In this document: positions 16,836-25,258 of the stretch, piece after piece
Layout: each line of letters starts with the position of its first letter
How positions within the stretch are numbered: position 1 is the first letter of the stretch
NCBI GenBank assembly: GCA_015065295.1
Contig: SVQN01000026.1
Location: 1 to 35,875, forward strand
Direction of reading: 5' to 3'
DNA from: Oscillospiraceae bacterium
GTDB taxonomy: Bacteria > Bacillota > Clostridia > Oscillospirales > CAG-272
DNA length: 35,875 nucleotides
Translations under genes and position numbers: made by a program
The notes under the pieces: generated by a model
What the model was told of the DNA's origin: nothing
What the model saw: the letters and a program-made list of their open reading frames with translations, nothing else
The model's database searches: none

Positions 16836-17780
16836 TTATTCGTATTTCAGAATGTCTCCGGCGGCAATTTTTCTTCCGCGGATATAGTCGGCGGCCGGCA
16901 TCGGCTTCTTTCCTTCCGGAACCACGCCGGTCACGGTCAGAACGCCGCCTCCGCAGGCAATCCGGAGGACTCCGCCGTCGATGGACAGCACCGTTCCGGC
17001 AGCCGCATCGGATGTTTCGTCTGTGGGAGCTTCCGCCGCCGTGATTTTCAGCAGCTTACCGTCCGGCGTACGGGTCATCGCGTAAGGCATCGGGGACAGT
17101 CCGCGAATCTGGTTGAACACCTCGCGCGAGGACTTCGTAAAGTCGATCACACTGTCCTCCTTCGTGATCTTGGCGGCATAGTTCGCGCCTTCGTCCGGCT
17201 GTTTTTCGCGGGTGATCGTCCCGTCGAGCGTCCGGTCGATGGTCAGGCACATCGCTTCGCCGGCGAGAACCGCCAGTTTATCGTGGAGCGTACCGAAATT
17301 GTCTTCATCCGTGATCGCGCATTCGAGCTTGAGGATCATGTCGCCCGTGTCGATGCCGTCGTCCATATACATCGCCGTAATGCCGGTGACGGTTTCGCCT
17401 TCGATGATCGCACGCTGGATCGGCGCGGCACCGCGGTACTTCGGAAGAAGCGAACCGTGCGCGTTGACGCAGCCGTACTTCGGATATTCGAGCACATACG
17501 GCGGCAGAATCTTGCCGTATGCCACAACGATAATCATGTCGGGATCGAGTTCCGCGAGGGTTTCGGCAAACGCGCCGTCCTTCAGCGTCTGCGGCTGCCA
17601 GACCGGAATGCCGTGTTCTTCGGCAAATACCTTCACCGGCGGCGGAATCATTTTCATCCCGCGTCCCTTCGGCTTATCCGTCTGGGTCACAACGCCGATG
17701 ATCTCGGTTCCCTCTTTTTCGTACACCGCCCGCAGACATTCCGCCGCGAGATCCGGTGTTCCCATAAACAGTATTCTCAT
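16836..17780 (-). CDS. fmt: Methionyl-tRNA formyltransferase
   Basis: 314 residues. Formylates initiator Met-tRNA using 10-formyl-THF. The catalytic core NAHGSLLPKYRGAAPIQ holds N106 and H108, with D144 in DDGIDTGD, the same numbering as the family norm; the C-terminal OB-like tRNA-binding domain starts near 205. The ATG overlaps the def stop by ATGA (17777-17780), so the deformylase/formyltransferase pair is translationally coupled. Intact. Confidence 0.96.
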   Translation of the reverse strand: MRILFMGTPDLAAECLRAVYEKEGTEIIGVVTQTDKPKGRGMKMIPPPVKVFAEEHGIPVWQPQTLKDGAFAETLAELDPDMIIVVAYGKILPPYVLEYPKYGCVNAHGSLLPKYRGAAPIQRAIIEGETVTGITAMYMDDGIDTGDMILKLECAITDEDNFGTLHDKLAVLAGEAMCLTIDRTLDGTITREKQPDEGANYAAKITKEDSVIDFTKSSREVFNQIRGLSPMPYAMTRTPDGKLLKITAAEAPTDETSDAAAGTVLSIDGGVLRIACGGGVLTVTGVVPEGKKPMPAADYIRGRKIAAGDILKYE

Positions 17781-18268
17781 TCGTCGTCTTCTCCGTCAAA
17801 CAGTTCATCCACTTCTTCGGGCGTCAGGATGTGAACCGCCTTGTCGATGAACAGATGACCGTCGAGGTGGTCAAGTTCATGGCAGAAGCAGCGCGCCACC
17901 AGACCTTCGCCGGTAGCGGTAAATTCTTCGCCGTGACGGTTCATCGCCTTGACCGTGACCTTCATCGGACGGTCGGTGATGCCCCATACGTCCGGAACGG
18001 ACAGACAGCCTTCGACCTCCTGCTGTTCGCCTTCCGCCGCGATGATTTCGGGATTGATGAGTTCGAGAATCTCATCGCCGGTGTCCACTACAACGATCCG
18101 GCGGAGAATGCCGACCTGCGGAGCCGCAAGACCCGCGCCGTTGGCCTCTTCGAGGGTTTCGACCATGTCGTCGAGAAGCTGAAGAATGCGGGGCGTGATT
18201 TCCGTTACCGGACGGCACACCTTCCGCAGAATCGGTTCGCCTTCTTTAACAATATTCAGTAATGCCAT
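17777..18268 (-). CDS. def: Peptide deformylase
   Basis: 163 residues. Removes the formyl group from nascent proteins; metal hydrolase. The three family motifs are GAGLAAPQ (44-51), EGCLS (86-90) and HELDH (130-134), giving the Cys-His-His metal site and the catalytic Glu. AGGAG is ten bases upstream of ATG. An acidic C-terminal tail ends DGEDDE. It follows priA after 86 bp that contain a heptad repeat. Confidence 0.97.
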   Translation of the reverse strand: MALLNIVKEGEPILRKVCRPVTEITPRILQLLDDMVETLEEANGAGLAAPQVGILRRIVVVDTGDEILELINPEIIAAEGEQQEVEGCLSVPDVWGITDRPMKVTVKAMNRHGEEFTATGEGLVARCFCHELDHLDGHLFIDKAVHILTPEEVDELFDGEDDE

Positions 18269-18322
18269 ATCAAAAAATCTCCTGCAAAATAATATTCTGT
18301 AAGCGAAAGAGCAAACTGTGAC

Positions 18323-18352
18323 AGTTATTCACTATTCACTCTTAGTTCTTAG
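18323..18352. repeat. Heptad repeat, single arm after priA
   Basis: A 7-bp-periodic segment, units TTATTCA, CTATTCA, CTCTTAG, TTCTTAG, closely matching the right arm at 3403-3432. On the coding strand it begins directly after the priA TAG stop, the same placement as at the other two arms. Confidence 0.8.
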
Positions 18353-18354
18353 CT

Positions 18355-21042
18355 CTATACGGTTGTGGGATTCAGATCGACCGAAATGGTCAGCTTCCGG
18401 TTGCTCTTTGCTCCGGAAACCGCCGCCGAACCTTTGTATTTCACACTTGTTCCGGCTTCCCGGTCGTTTTTGGTTTTGTCCGCCGTGGGGGTAAACCGCC
18501 CGAATTCGCACACCAGACCGGATATAAAATCTCTCGTCCGTCGGTTCAGCCGGCATTTCAGGACAAACCGCATCCGGCATAAGTTCTGCATCCGGTAGAT
18601 GGGGGCTTCAAACGGCCCATAGAGGACGACCGGCACGTCGCCGAATTCGGTCTTGAGGGTTTCGAGCATCCGCTCGTACATCCGCGTTGTCACCAGTCCG
18701 AGATACGCTTCGTCCGCCGAGGACAGCGTAATCACCGCAATGTCGCAGAACGGCGGGAACGTCAGCGATTTTCGGAGCCGGATCTCGCCTTTGTAAAATC
18801 CCTTGTAGTCCTGTGCAGCGGCATACCGCAGAACTTCATGATCGGGATTGTACGTCTGGATAATCGCCGTACCGGGAACATCCGCACGTCCGGCACGTCC
18901 GATCACCTGCGTGAGCATCGCAAACGTCCGTTCCGCCGCACGGTAATCGTCCAGCATCAGCGCACTGTCGGAATTGAGTACCCCGACGGTCGCCACCTTC
19001 GGGAAATCATGCCCTTTCGTCACCATCTGCGTACCGAGCAGAACGTCCGCTTCCCCCGCGCGGAATTTTCCGAGGATTTCCTCAATCGAAAATTTCGCCT
19101 GCGTGGTATCGTGATCCATCCGCAGGACACGCAGATCGGGGAGCATCGCGCAGATGTCGTCCTCGGCCTTCTGGGTACCGCATCCCATGAACAGGAAGTG
19201 TTCCTTCCCGCAGTCCGGGCATTTTTCCGGCAGACGCATCCGGTAGCCGCACAGATGGCAGACCAGCAGACCGTTCCGCCGGCGGTCTTCGATGTAGTCG
19301 TCGGAGGCGGTATCGACCTCCAGCATTTCCTTTGATGCACGCTTCACGCTCGAATGATACGTCAGCGTGACCGAGCAGTGCGGGCATTTGATGCCCTTGC
19401 CGCAGCTCCGGCAGGACACATAATTGTTGTATCCGCGCCGGTTGAGGAAGAGGATCGACTGATTCCCCTCCGTCTTGTCGCGCATCAGACGGGATGCGAG
19501 CAGATCGCCGATGGGGGAGAGATTGCCGTTTGCGGTCTCGCCGCGCATATCGTAAATCTGCACGTCCGGCAGTTTCGCATTTCCATAGCGTTCGGTCAGC
19601 TCAACGAGGGTATAGGTTCCCGTCTGCGCCTTGTAGTAACTCGTGACCGACGGCGTTGCGGACGACAGCACCAGAACGGCATTGTGGTCGCGGCAGCGGT
19701 ACCGTGCGATATCGTGGGCGTGATATTTCGGATTGGTATCCGATTTATAGGTATATTCGTGTTCTTCGTCGATGATAATCATGCCGATGTCCGGCAGAGG
19801 TGCGAAAATCGCCGAACGGGTTCCGACGACCACGCGGGCTTCGCCGAGCCTGATCCTTCGCCACGCATCGTAGCGTTCGCCGTTCGACAGTGCCGAGTGG
19901 ATCACGGCAACGGTATCGCCGTACCGCGCCATGAAAATCCCGACGGTCTGCGGGGTCAGCGCGATTTCCGGAACGAGCATGATAACGCCGCGTCCGTCTT
20001 CCAGCACACGGTCGATGGCGGCGAGAATGACGTTGGTCTTTCCCGAGCCGGTCACACCGTGAAGGAGTGCCGCCGCCGGAAGACCGCGTTCGTACAGGCC
20101 GACAATTTTCCCGCAGGCTTCCTGCTGATGCGGAGAAAGCACGGGCTTTGCCGAACCACGCTGTTCCGCGAACGCGCAGGCCTCGGCGGTGAAGCGGTTG
20201 CGGTAGAGGTCTTCCTTCTCGATTTTGAGATAATTTTTCTTTTCCAGCGCGGCAGCTGCGGTTTTTCCTGCCGACGCCGGGATTCCAGCCGTCGTATAGG
20301 CGTCGTTTTCCTCAACCGGACCGGTCTCCGCAACGGCGGCAAGCAGTTTTTTCTGGTTTTCGCCGCGCAGTTTCGCAAGGATTCCGTTCAGGTACTCCCC
20401 GGAACCGTCCAGTTTGGTTTCCAGCGCAAGGGACTCCGATAATGACAAAATCCGGCGGTATTTCACACCGGCGGAGCCTTTTACTTCGGAATATTTTTCG
20501 CACAGGTCAAGTTTGACCATCTGCGCGAGAATGCGGGTACAGTCAAATTCAAATTCCGCGGACAGCGTCTGGCGGGTGAACCGCTGCCGTCCCGCGACAA
20601 GGTGATAGACCAGCCGTCCGCGTTCGCCGAGCTGTTCAAGCGCATCCTCAAAGGGAACGTCGGACGCCCTCTCCTCACGCGGAACAACGCGGTAAGAATG
20701 GACGACCTTCGACATCGCGGCTGAGGGAACCGCCGCCCGCACCGCGTCACCGAAGGTACAAAGGGTATATTCTTTGACAAAGCGGCAGAGACCGAGCATC
20801 TCCTCCGAAAGCAGAGGACCGTCCCCGAGAACGGAAACGACGGGCTTCATGCGCTCGTCCTCCGTATCCGTGAAACGGCATTCCGAGACAACCCCGGTCA
20901 TCCGGCGGTTTCCGATCCCGAACGGGACTTCGACAAGCGCACCCGGCACAACGGACTCGTCCAGCATTTCGGGCACATAATAACTGTATGCCTTGTCCGC
21001 GTAATACGGCACGTCCATCACATACACAAGCGCACTTTTCAT
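18355..21042 (-). CDS. priA: Primosomal replication-restart helicase PriA
   Basis: 895 residues. 3'-5' helicase that reloads the replisome at stalled forks. Walker A GVTGSGKT (329-336), DEEH (425-428), GTRSA, and zinc cysteines C544, C547, C553, C556 and C595, C598, C608, C611. Between the two cysteine groups there is an extra stretch (about 564-590, KRASKEML to DDYIEDRRR) not usual in PriA. The start MKSALVYVMD is chosen by homology; the frame stays open upstream but only through the hairpin repeat, giving a spurious MQKGFPEKN. The ribosome site is weak. Confidence 0.95.
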   Translation of the reverse strand: MKSALVYVMDVPYYADKAYSYYVPEMLDESVVPGALVEVPFGIGNRRMTGVVSECRFTDTEDERMKPVVSVLGDGPLLSEEMLGLCRFVKEYTLCTFGDAVRAAVPSAAMSKVVHSYRVVPREERASDVPFEDALEQLGERGRLVYHLVAGRQRFTRQTLSAEFEFDCTRILAQMVKLDLCEKYSEVKGSAGVKYRRILSLSESLALETKLDGSGEYLNGILAKLRGENQKKLLAAVAETGPVEENDAYTTAGIPASAGKTAAAALEKKNYLKIEKEDLYRNRFTAEACAFAEQRGSAKPVLSPHQQEACGKIVGLYERGLPAAALLHGVTGSGKTNVILAAIDRVLEDGRGVIMLVPEIALTPQTVGIFMARYGDTVAVIHSALSNGERYDAWRRIRLGEARVVVGTRSAIFAPLPDIGMIIIDEEHEYTYKSDTNPKYHAHDIARYRCRDHNAVLVLSSATPSVTSYYKAQTGTYTLVELTERYGNAKLPDVQIYDMRGETANGNLSPIGDLLASRLMRDKTEGNQSILFLNRRGYNNYVSCRSCGKGIKCPHCSVTLTYHSSVKRASKEMLEVDTASDDYIEDRRRNGLLVCHLCGYRMRLPEKCPDCGKEHFLFMGCGTQKAEDDICAMLPDLRVLRMDHDTTQAKFSIEEILGKFRAGEADVLLGTQMVTKGHDFPKVATVGVLNSDSALMLDDYRAAERTFAMLTQVIGRAGRADVPGTAIIQTYNPDHEVLRYAAAQDYKGFYKGEIRLRKSLTFPPFCDIAVITLSSADEAYLGLVTTRMYERMLETLKTEFGDVPVVLYGPFEAPIYRMQNLCRMRFVLKCRLNRRTRDFISGLVCEFGRFTPTADKTKNDREAGTSVKYKGSAAVSGAKSNRKLTISVDLNPTTV

Positions 21043-21055
21043 GTGGGGATTTTTC

Positions 21056-21111
21056 TCGGGAAAACCTTTTTGCAAAAAGGTTTTCCCGAACCCTTTCCAA
21101 AAAACTTTAAA
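21056..21111 (-). repeat. Hairpin repeat, copy C
   Basis: A 16-bp stem, TCGGGAAAACCTTTTT (21056-21071) with its complement (21074-21089), and the flank as GAACCCTTTCCAAAAAACTTT on the right, so the copy is inverted relative to copy A. It lies inside the housekeeping operon between rpoZ and priA, 14 bp from the priA start, and may reduce or buffer priA translation. Confidence 0.85.
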
Positions 21112-21158
21112 CGAAATGGATTTTCAGAGTTCCTGCAAATTTGAAGAACGATCGTTTC

Positions 21159-21512
21159 TTATTCAGCGGTTTCCGCTTCTGCCTTTTCTTCGGCGGGAGT
21201 TTCGAATTCTTCAATGGTGTGGCCGCCGAGCATTTCGATCTTTCCGTCGGGTTCGATGATCTTGAATTCGCCTTCGTACAGACCGGAGATGGCGGTCTTG
21301 ACGGCCTTTTCGTCGCGGTATTCGCGCTTAATCATGCTGGCGATATTCTTGCCCTTGTCGGAATCCTTGCTTGCGACGAGCTTTTCGGCGTATTCGCGCT
21401 GCTTGGTGTATTCGTCGGTGATGATGCGCGCGCACTTTGCGGTTGCAACAACGAGGGTATAGCGGTTGATCTTGTAATTATTGGTAAGTTCTCCGATGGA
21501 CGGGTAAATCAT
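21159..21512 (-). CDS. rpoZ: RNA polymerase omega subunit
   Basis: 117 residues. Small subunit that stabilises beta-prime in the core enzyme. N-terminus MIYPSIGELTNNYKINRYTL plus VVATAKCARIITDE matches omega; the conserved Arg-Tyr-Thr-Leu and A-K-x-A-R pattern is present. A middle Lys/Asp-rich part and an acidic Glu/Ala tail (PAEEKAEAETAE) make it a bit longer than usual. GGAAGG about ten bases upstream. Placed after gmk as in other Firmicutes. Confidence 0.92.
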   Translation of the reverse strand: MIYPSIGELTNNYKINRYTLVVATAKCARIITDEYTKQREYAEKLVASKDSDKGKNIASMIKREYRDEKAVKTAISGLYEGEFKIIEPDGKIEMLGGHTIEEFETPAEEKAEAETAE

Positions 21513-21571
21513 GTCAGTGTACCTTCCTTTATTAGACTGTGGTATGTATATATGAAATGGTAATTGCCTGC

Positions 21572-22186
21572 TTATTCAAAATATTCGGCGATGTAGGAGT
21601 TCATTCTCTCCGTACGGAAATGTTCCGCCTTTATGATTGCCAGAATGTTCTCCGCGCATTCGGTCTGTTTGCCGCTTTCGTTGACAACAATGTAGTCGTA
21701 GTTGACCGCTTCTTTGATTTCGGCCTTGGCGCGTGCGAGACGTCCCTGAATGACCTCTTCGGATTCGGTGCCGCGTCCGCGCAGACGGCTTTCCTGTTCC
21801 GCCGCCGACGGTGCGATGAGCATGACGGAAACGCATTCGTTCCCCATGAGACGCTTGATCTGTCCGCCGCCGTCCACTTCGATTTCGAGAATGAGGTCGT
21901 CGCCGGCGGAGATGATGCGTTCCGCCTCAGACTTCAGCGTACCGTAGTAGTTGCCGTTGTACTGGGTGTATTCCAGCACTTCGCCGCGTTCGATGAGTCC
22001 TTCAAACTCCTCGCGGGTTTTGAAATAATATTCCACGCCGTTGGTTTCGCCTTCTCTGGGAAGACGTGTGGTTGCCGAAACGGAAACCTGCATAGTCGGG
22101 CAGATGCCGCGCAGTTCCTTCACAACGGTCCCCTTGCCGCTTCCGGACGGGCCGGAAATTACGATCACGATGCCGCGTTTACTCAT
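21572..22186 (-). CDS. gmk: Guanylate kinase
   Basis: 204 residues from MSKRGIVIVI, chosen because GGAGGAG lies six bases upstream. Phosphorylates GMP to GDP. P-loop GPSGSGKGT, then SATTRLPREGE and GVEYYF for GMP binding, DDLILEIEVDGG, and the lid Arg residues (LRGRGTESEE). The start overlaps the remA stop by 8 bp. An upstream in-frame ATG (22213) would lie inside remA and lacks a good ribosome site. Confidence 0.96.
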   Translation of the reverse strand: MSKRGIVIVISGPSGSGKGTVVKELRGICPTMQVSVSATTRLPREGETNGVEYYFKTREEFEGLIERGEVLEYTQYNGNYYGTLKSEAERIISAGDDLILEIEVDGGGQIKRLMGNECVSVMLIAPSAAEQESRLRGRGTESEEVIQGRLARAKAEIKEAVNYDYIVVNESGKQTECAENILAIIKAEHFRTERMNSYIAEYFE

Positions 22187-22454
22187 TGTCTTCTCCTCCG
22201 TCTTCTTCCGCACGCGCGGTTTCTCCGTTCAGTCTCGCGGAAACGGTTTCGTTCTGCAGAGCCGACAGAATCACATGGTCGCTGTCCATGATGACCACAC
22301 AGCGGGTCTTTCGTCCGCAGGTGCAGTCGATGGCACGGCCGCCGTCCTTAGCATCCTGCATCAGGCGTTTCGCCGGTGCGGAATCGGACGCAACCACCGC
22401 GACCACCCGTGCCGCGTTAATCATATTGTTGAATCCTACGTTTACAAATTTCAT
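22179..22454 (-). CDS. remA: RemA-type regulator (DUF370)
   Basis: 91 residues. DNA-binding regulator of the RemA/YlzA family, which controls biofilm matrix and osmoprotection genes in Bacillus. Typical features are the start MKFVNVGFNNMI and the conserved SAPAKRLMQDAK and DCTCGRKTRCVVIMDSDHV. The last ~20 residues are an extra acidic tail. AAGGGG lies six bases upstream of the ATG. Always next to gmk in this lineage. Confidence 0.93.
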   Translation of the reverse strand: MKFVNVGFNNMINAARVVAVVASDSAPAKRLMQDAKDGGRAIDCTCGRKTRCVVIMDSDHVILSALQNETVSARLNGETARAEEDGGEDNE

Positions 22455-22464
22455 GATGTCCCCT

Positions 22465-23358
22465 TTATTCGAGGTTCTGGATCTGTTCGCGGATCTTTTC
22501 GAGTTCCGTCTTCATATCCACGACAAGGTGCGCGATTTCGGCGTTGCCCGCCTTGGAGCCGATGGTATTGACCTCGCGGTTGATTTCCTGAAGAAGGAAG
22601 TCGAGCTTCCGTCCGAACGCTTCGTTGGCGTTGACGATTTCGTCGAGTGCCTTGAAGTGCGAGGACAAACGGACGAGTTCTTCGTCGATGGCCGCCTTGT
22701 CCGCGTAAATCGCCGCCTCGGTGAGGATACGCTGCTCGGTCGTTTCGACGTCGAAATCCTTCAGAAGCTGCTTGATGCGCGCTTCCAGCTTGGCCGGATA
22801 TCCGGCGATATCGTTCGCGGAAATTTCGGCGATCTTCGCGGCGGATGCCTGAATGCCTTCGGCTTTTTTCAGGATATCCGCGCAGAGGTTCGCACCTTCG
22901 CGTTCGCGCATTGCCACAAATTCCTGTGCGGCGGACGCCAGAACGGTCTTGACTTCCAGCCAGTCGCGTTCCATGTCGTCGTCGGGCTTCTTTACCGTGA
23001 AGATGTCGCGGTTTCCGGCAACGGACATCACGGAAATGTCGTCGCGCAGCCCGAACGTGTCGCGGAGAAGTTCCAGCGCGGCGATGTAGGCACCGGCCGC
23101 TTCCTTATCGAGGGAAATCTGAAGCCCCCGCTGTTCGATCACGTCGATGCCGATGTAAACCTCCACCTTACCGCGGACAATGCCCGCTTCGGAGAGGAAT
23201 GCCTTGATTTTTTCTTCGAGGAAGCCGTACATCCGGGGGAGCTTGACCGTGCAGTCGAGGTATCTCGAATTGACGCTCTTGATTTCCGCCGTAATATCCA
23301 GTGCGCCGTCGGACGAAACGGCTCTCGCGCGTCCGAACGCAGTCATACTTTTCAACAT
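22465..23358 (-). CDS. yicC: YicC/YloC-family endoribonuclease
   Basis: 297 residues. Cytosolic YicC-type RNase, linked in other bacteria to mRNA and sRNA turnover. Begins MLKSMTAFGRA and SVNSRYLD, the family hallmark, and ends with the DUF1732 signature FLLQEINREVNTIGSKA and VVDMKTELEKIREQIQNLE. The start is set by homology; AAAGGA lies about eleven bases upstream. Ten bases separate it from remA, so the two share a transcript. Confidence 0.93.
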   Translation of the reverse strand: MLKSMTAFGRARAVSSDGALDITAEIKSVNSRYLDCTVKLPRMYGFLEEKIKAFLSEAGIVRGKVEVYIGIDVIEQRGLQISLDKEAAGAYIAALELLRDTFGLRDDISVMSVAGNRDIFTVKKPDDDMERDWLEVKTVLASAAQEFVAMREREGANLCADILKKAEGIQASAAKIAEISANDIAGYPAKLEARIKQLLKDFDVETTEQRILTEAAIYADKAAIDEELVRLSSHFKALDEIVNANEAFGRKLDFLLQEINREVNTIGSKAGNAEIAHLVVDMKTELEKIREQIQNLE

Positions 23359-23386
23359 ACTATATAAAATCCTTTGATATAATTTT

Positions 23387-24565
23387 TTATTCCGCACGCT
23401 GGAATTCCGTATAAAGACCGTGTCCGGTCACAACGGATTTTGCCACCGCGATATTGTTATAGGAAGCGTACAGGGACATCCCCGCTCCTTCGCCTTCGGT
23501 TTCCTTCGCCAGCCGGAAGACATCCGCATAGCCGTATTCGGTCAGTGCCGCACACGCCGGAGAATCGGCCGCACCGTCATACATCCCGCCGAACAAAACG
23601 GGAAGTCCGGTACAGTGTTCCGCAAAGCCGCCGAACACCTTCAGACGATCGCCGACCGCATTCGCCGGAACACCGGACAAGTCCGCCGAACAGAAGACCA
23701 TCTTTTCCTTCGTTTCCGCACAGCGAACCACACAGTAGGAGAACCATCCCTTTTCGTCCGCCGTCAGCATGGGCATCTGCGACAGCATCAGGGAACCTTC
23801 CGAGGAATAGGTGTAGGTATTGGTATTGTAATACATCAGCTCACGCCGGCCGTTTTCCGAACCGTCGGGAGCAAAATCGGCACCGAGCGCGTAGCCGTCC
23901 GGCAGAAGCACGTCCGCAGCCGCGAAATCCGCATTCCGGACGATCACAAAATCGGGAGAATATTCTTCAATTTCCGCCGTTACCTCCCGTTCATTGCTGC
24001 GCGTGAAGTCAACCGTCAGGACGGAATAAACCTTCCCCTGTCCCTCTTTCACTTCGCCGTAGATGTAATTGTCCGCCGCCGAGAAGGAAAACGGCGCACC
24101 GTCTGCCGTCCGTCCGGCGAGGAAAGACTTGAACTCCTCGACCGCCTGACGGGTTGTCTCCTCATCATGTCCGGCGATCACGATTTTCTGACCGACCAGC
24201 GCATAGCCGTACTGCCACATCTGGAGGCTGTCGAGAAATTCCGCAGATTCGGGACGGTTCGTCTCGCCGACAAGGATTTCGTAGTCGCCCATGGCATATT
24301 CGGGATAGCCTTCGCGGAAGAAGTCCGTCGTCAGTTTGAGTTCATAGCCTGCATTTTCAAACGCATACCGGACATCCATGCCGCATTTCACGAGATCGCC
24401 CTCAGCGTAATCGGAGCGCACGACCTGATACTGAAGAATCTCCGCCGCGTCGATCGCGGGAAGGTCATCGGCAGCGGGAGCGGTTTCGTCTCCGCAGGCA
24501 CAAAGGGTCAGAACAAGCGTACCGATCAGCACCGGCACGAACTTGGATAAAAATCGTTTTTTCAA
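23387..24565 (-). CDS. Lipoprotein, possibly a degenerate EEP-type protein
   Basis: 392 residues from a TTG start (LKKRFLSKFVPVL) with GGAGGG four to five bases upstream; a TTG at 24583 is the alternative. Signal peptide with lipobox LCAC. Residues about 30-160 (DYEILVGETNRPES, YGYALVGQKIVIAGHDEETT) look like the N-terminal alpha/beta module found before glycosidase or phosphatase domains. The rest has the order of an endonuclease/exonuclease/phosphatase fold (YSVLTVDFTRSNE, PDFVIVRNAD, KMVFCSADLSG, PVLFGGMYD), but the expected catalytic Glu, THxD and GDFN residues are missing. That match is inference; function unknown. First gene behind a consensus promoter and upstream of yicC. Confidence 0.8.
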   Translation of the reverse strand: MKKRFLSKFVPVLIGTLVLTLCACGDETAPAADDLPAIDAAEILQYQVVRSDYAEGDLVKCGMDVRYAFENAGYELKLTTDFFREGYPEYAMGDYEILVGETNRPESAEFLDSLQMWQYGYALVGQKIVIAGHDEETTRQAVEEFKSFLAGRTADGAPFSFSAADNYIYGEVKEGQGKVYSVLTVDFTRSNEREVTAEIEEYSPDFVIVRNADFAAADVLLPDGYALGADFAPDGSENGRRELMYYNTNTYTYSSEGSLMLSQMPMLTADEKGWFSYCVVRCAETKEKMVFCSADLSGVPANAVGDRLKVFGGFAEHCTGLPVLFGGMYDGAADSPACAALTEYGYADVFRLAKETEGEGAGMSLYASYNNIAVAKSVVTGHGLYTEFQRAE

Positions 24566-24661
24566 ACTGCCCTCCGTTTCCAATTTTGTAGGTCATTCTG
24601 CCGCCGGCAGAGGGAAAACCGCCGACAGCCGATACTTAACCCATTATGATACTTACCTTAT

Positions 24662-24691
24662 ATTATACAATATCCGGGTCTCGCTTGTCAA
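24662..24691 (-). promoter_or_regulatory. Main promoter of the 15-gene minus-strand cluster
   Basis: Perfect TTGACA (24686-24691), 18-bp spacer, perfect TATAAT (24662-24667) on the minus strand, about 95 bp upstream of the lipoprotein start. No terminator is seen between the lipoprotein gene and yicC, so the promoter may feed the downstream housekeeping genes. Confidence 0.85.
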
Positions 24692-24756
24692 CGAAAAGGA
24701 ACAAAAATTCCCTACAAAGAAAGAACGGAGAGGATTCCGTTTTTCGTGAATTATAA

Positions 24757-24781
24757 GGAAGAAAAACGCCCCTTCGGGGCG
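24757..24781 (-). terminator. Intrinsic terminator ahead of the cluster promoter
   Basis: CGCCCC (24767-24772) pairs with GGGGCG (24776-24781) and on the minus strand is followed by TTTTTCTTCCTT. It would stop read-through from the right before the cluster promoter. The bases from here to 25258 hold no gene, only repeats R1 and R2 and a second terminator. Confidence 0.7.
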
Positions 24782-24786
24782 AAAGG

Positions 24787-25012
24787 TAGAAAACCGCTAA
24801 AGCGGTTTTCAAAATTAATGTCCCTACGCGGGACGGGCGCACAAAGGGGCTCAGACGCCGCCCCTTTGTGAATTCCTGGCTTGGCGTTTGTGGGACTCGG
24901 CCTTGAGGCCTCGGACATACAGCGGTTTGCCCGCATTCAGGGCGTTCGGAAGAGACAAAGTCTGTGCAAATCTGTCCAAATTGTTCGTTCAGTAGAAACA
25001 GCCGTGAGGGAT
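24787..25012 (+). repeat. Structured repeat R1
   Basis: A ~225-bp non-coding unit with ordered hairpins: GAAAACCGCT/AGCGGTTTTC (24789-24810), GTCCC/GGGAC (24820-24834), CACAAAGGGGC/GCCCCTTTGTG (24840-24870) and GGCCTTGAGGCC (24899-24910), then ACATACAGCGGTTTGCCCGC. Copy R3 at 26902 is in the same direction and R2 at 25038 is inverted. Overall similarity is high by eye, with paired changes in the stems. Confidence 0.88.
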
Positions 25013-25037
25013 AACTGAAAATTAAAGTTCCACCTTT

Positions 25038-25193
25038 GGTTGAACGAAATCCCTGTTCTTCCGTGCGATCTGCTGAGTGCAAACTGCTGTCTGTTTGAGC
25101 CCTTAAGGGCGAGTCCCACTTACGCCAAGCCGGGAATCCATAAAGGGGCGGCGATTGAGCCCCTTTATGCGCCGTCCCGCGCAGGGACATAAA
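25038..25193 (-). repeat. Structured repeat R2, inverted copy
   Basis: Reads in the opposite direction to R1. It keeps the GTCCC/GGGAC hairpin, the CATAAAGGGGC/GCCCCTTTATG hairpin (25139-25169) and GCCCTTAAGGGC (25099-25110); the first AAAACCGCT hairpin is absent. R1 and R2 together make a large inverted pair around 25013-25037. Confidence 0.85.
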
Positions 25194-25197
25194 ATTG

Positions 25198-25224
25198 AAA
25201 AAAGTACCCAACGGGTACTTTTTT
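25198..25224. terminator. Bidirectional intrinsic terminator
   Basis: AAAAAAGTACCC (25198-25209) pairs with GGGTACTTTTTT (25213-25224) around AAC. It lies 35 bp downstream of the minus-strand gene at 25259. Confidence 0.85.
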
Positions 25225-25258
25225 CTTCCTTCCGCGACAACGTCGCGCCATTACGCCA

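Noticed and set aside
21043-21075. Upstream start for PriA adding MQKGFPEKNPH
   Set aside because: Those codons come from the hairpin repeat; PriA homologues begin close to KSALVYVMDVP.
24663-25211. 182-codon open frame on the - strand through repeats R1 and R2
   Set aside because: The product is the translation of hairpins in an inverted repeat and has no domain; the repeats carry structural rather than coding constraint.
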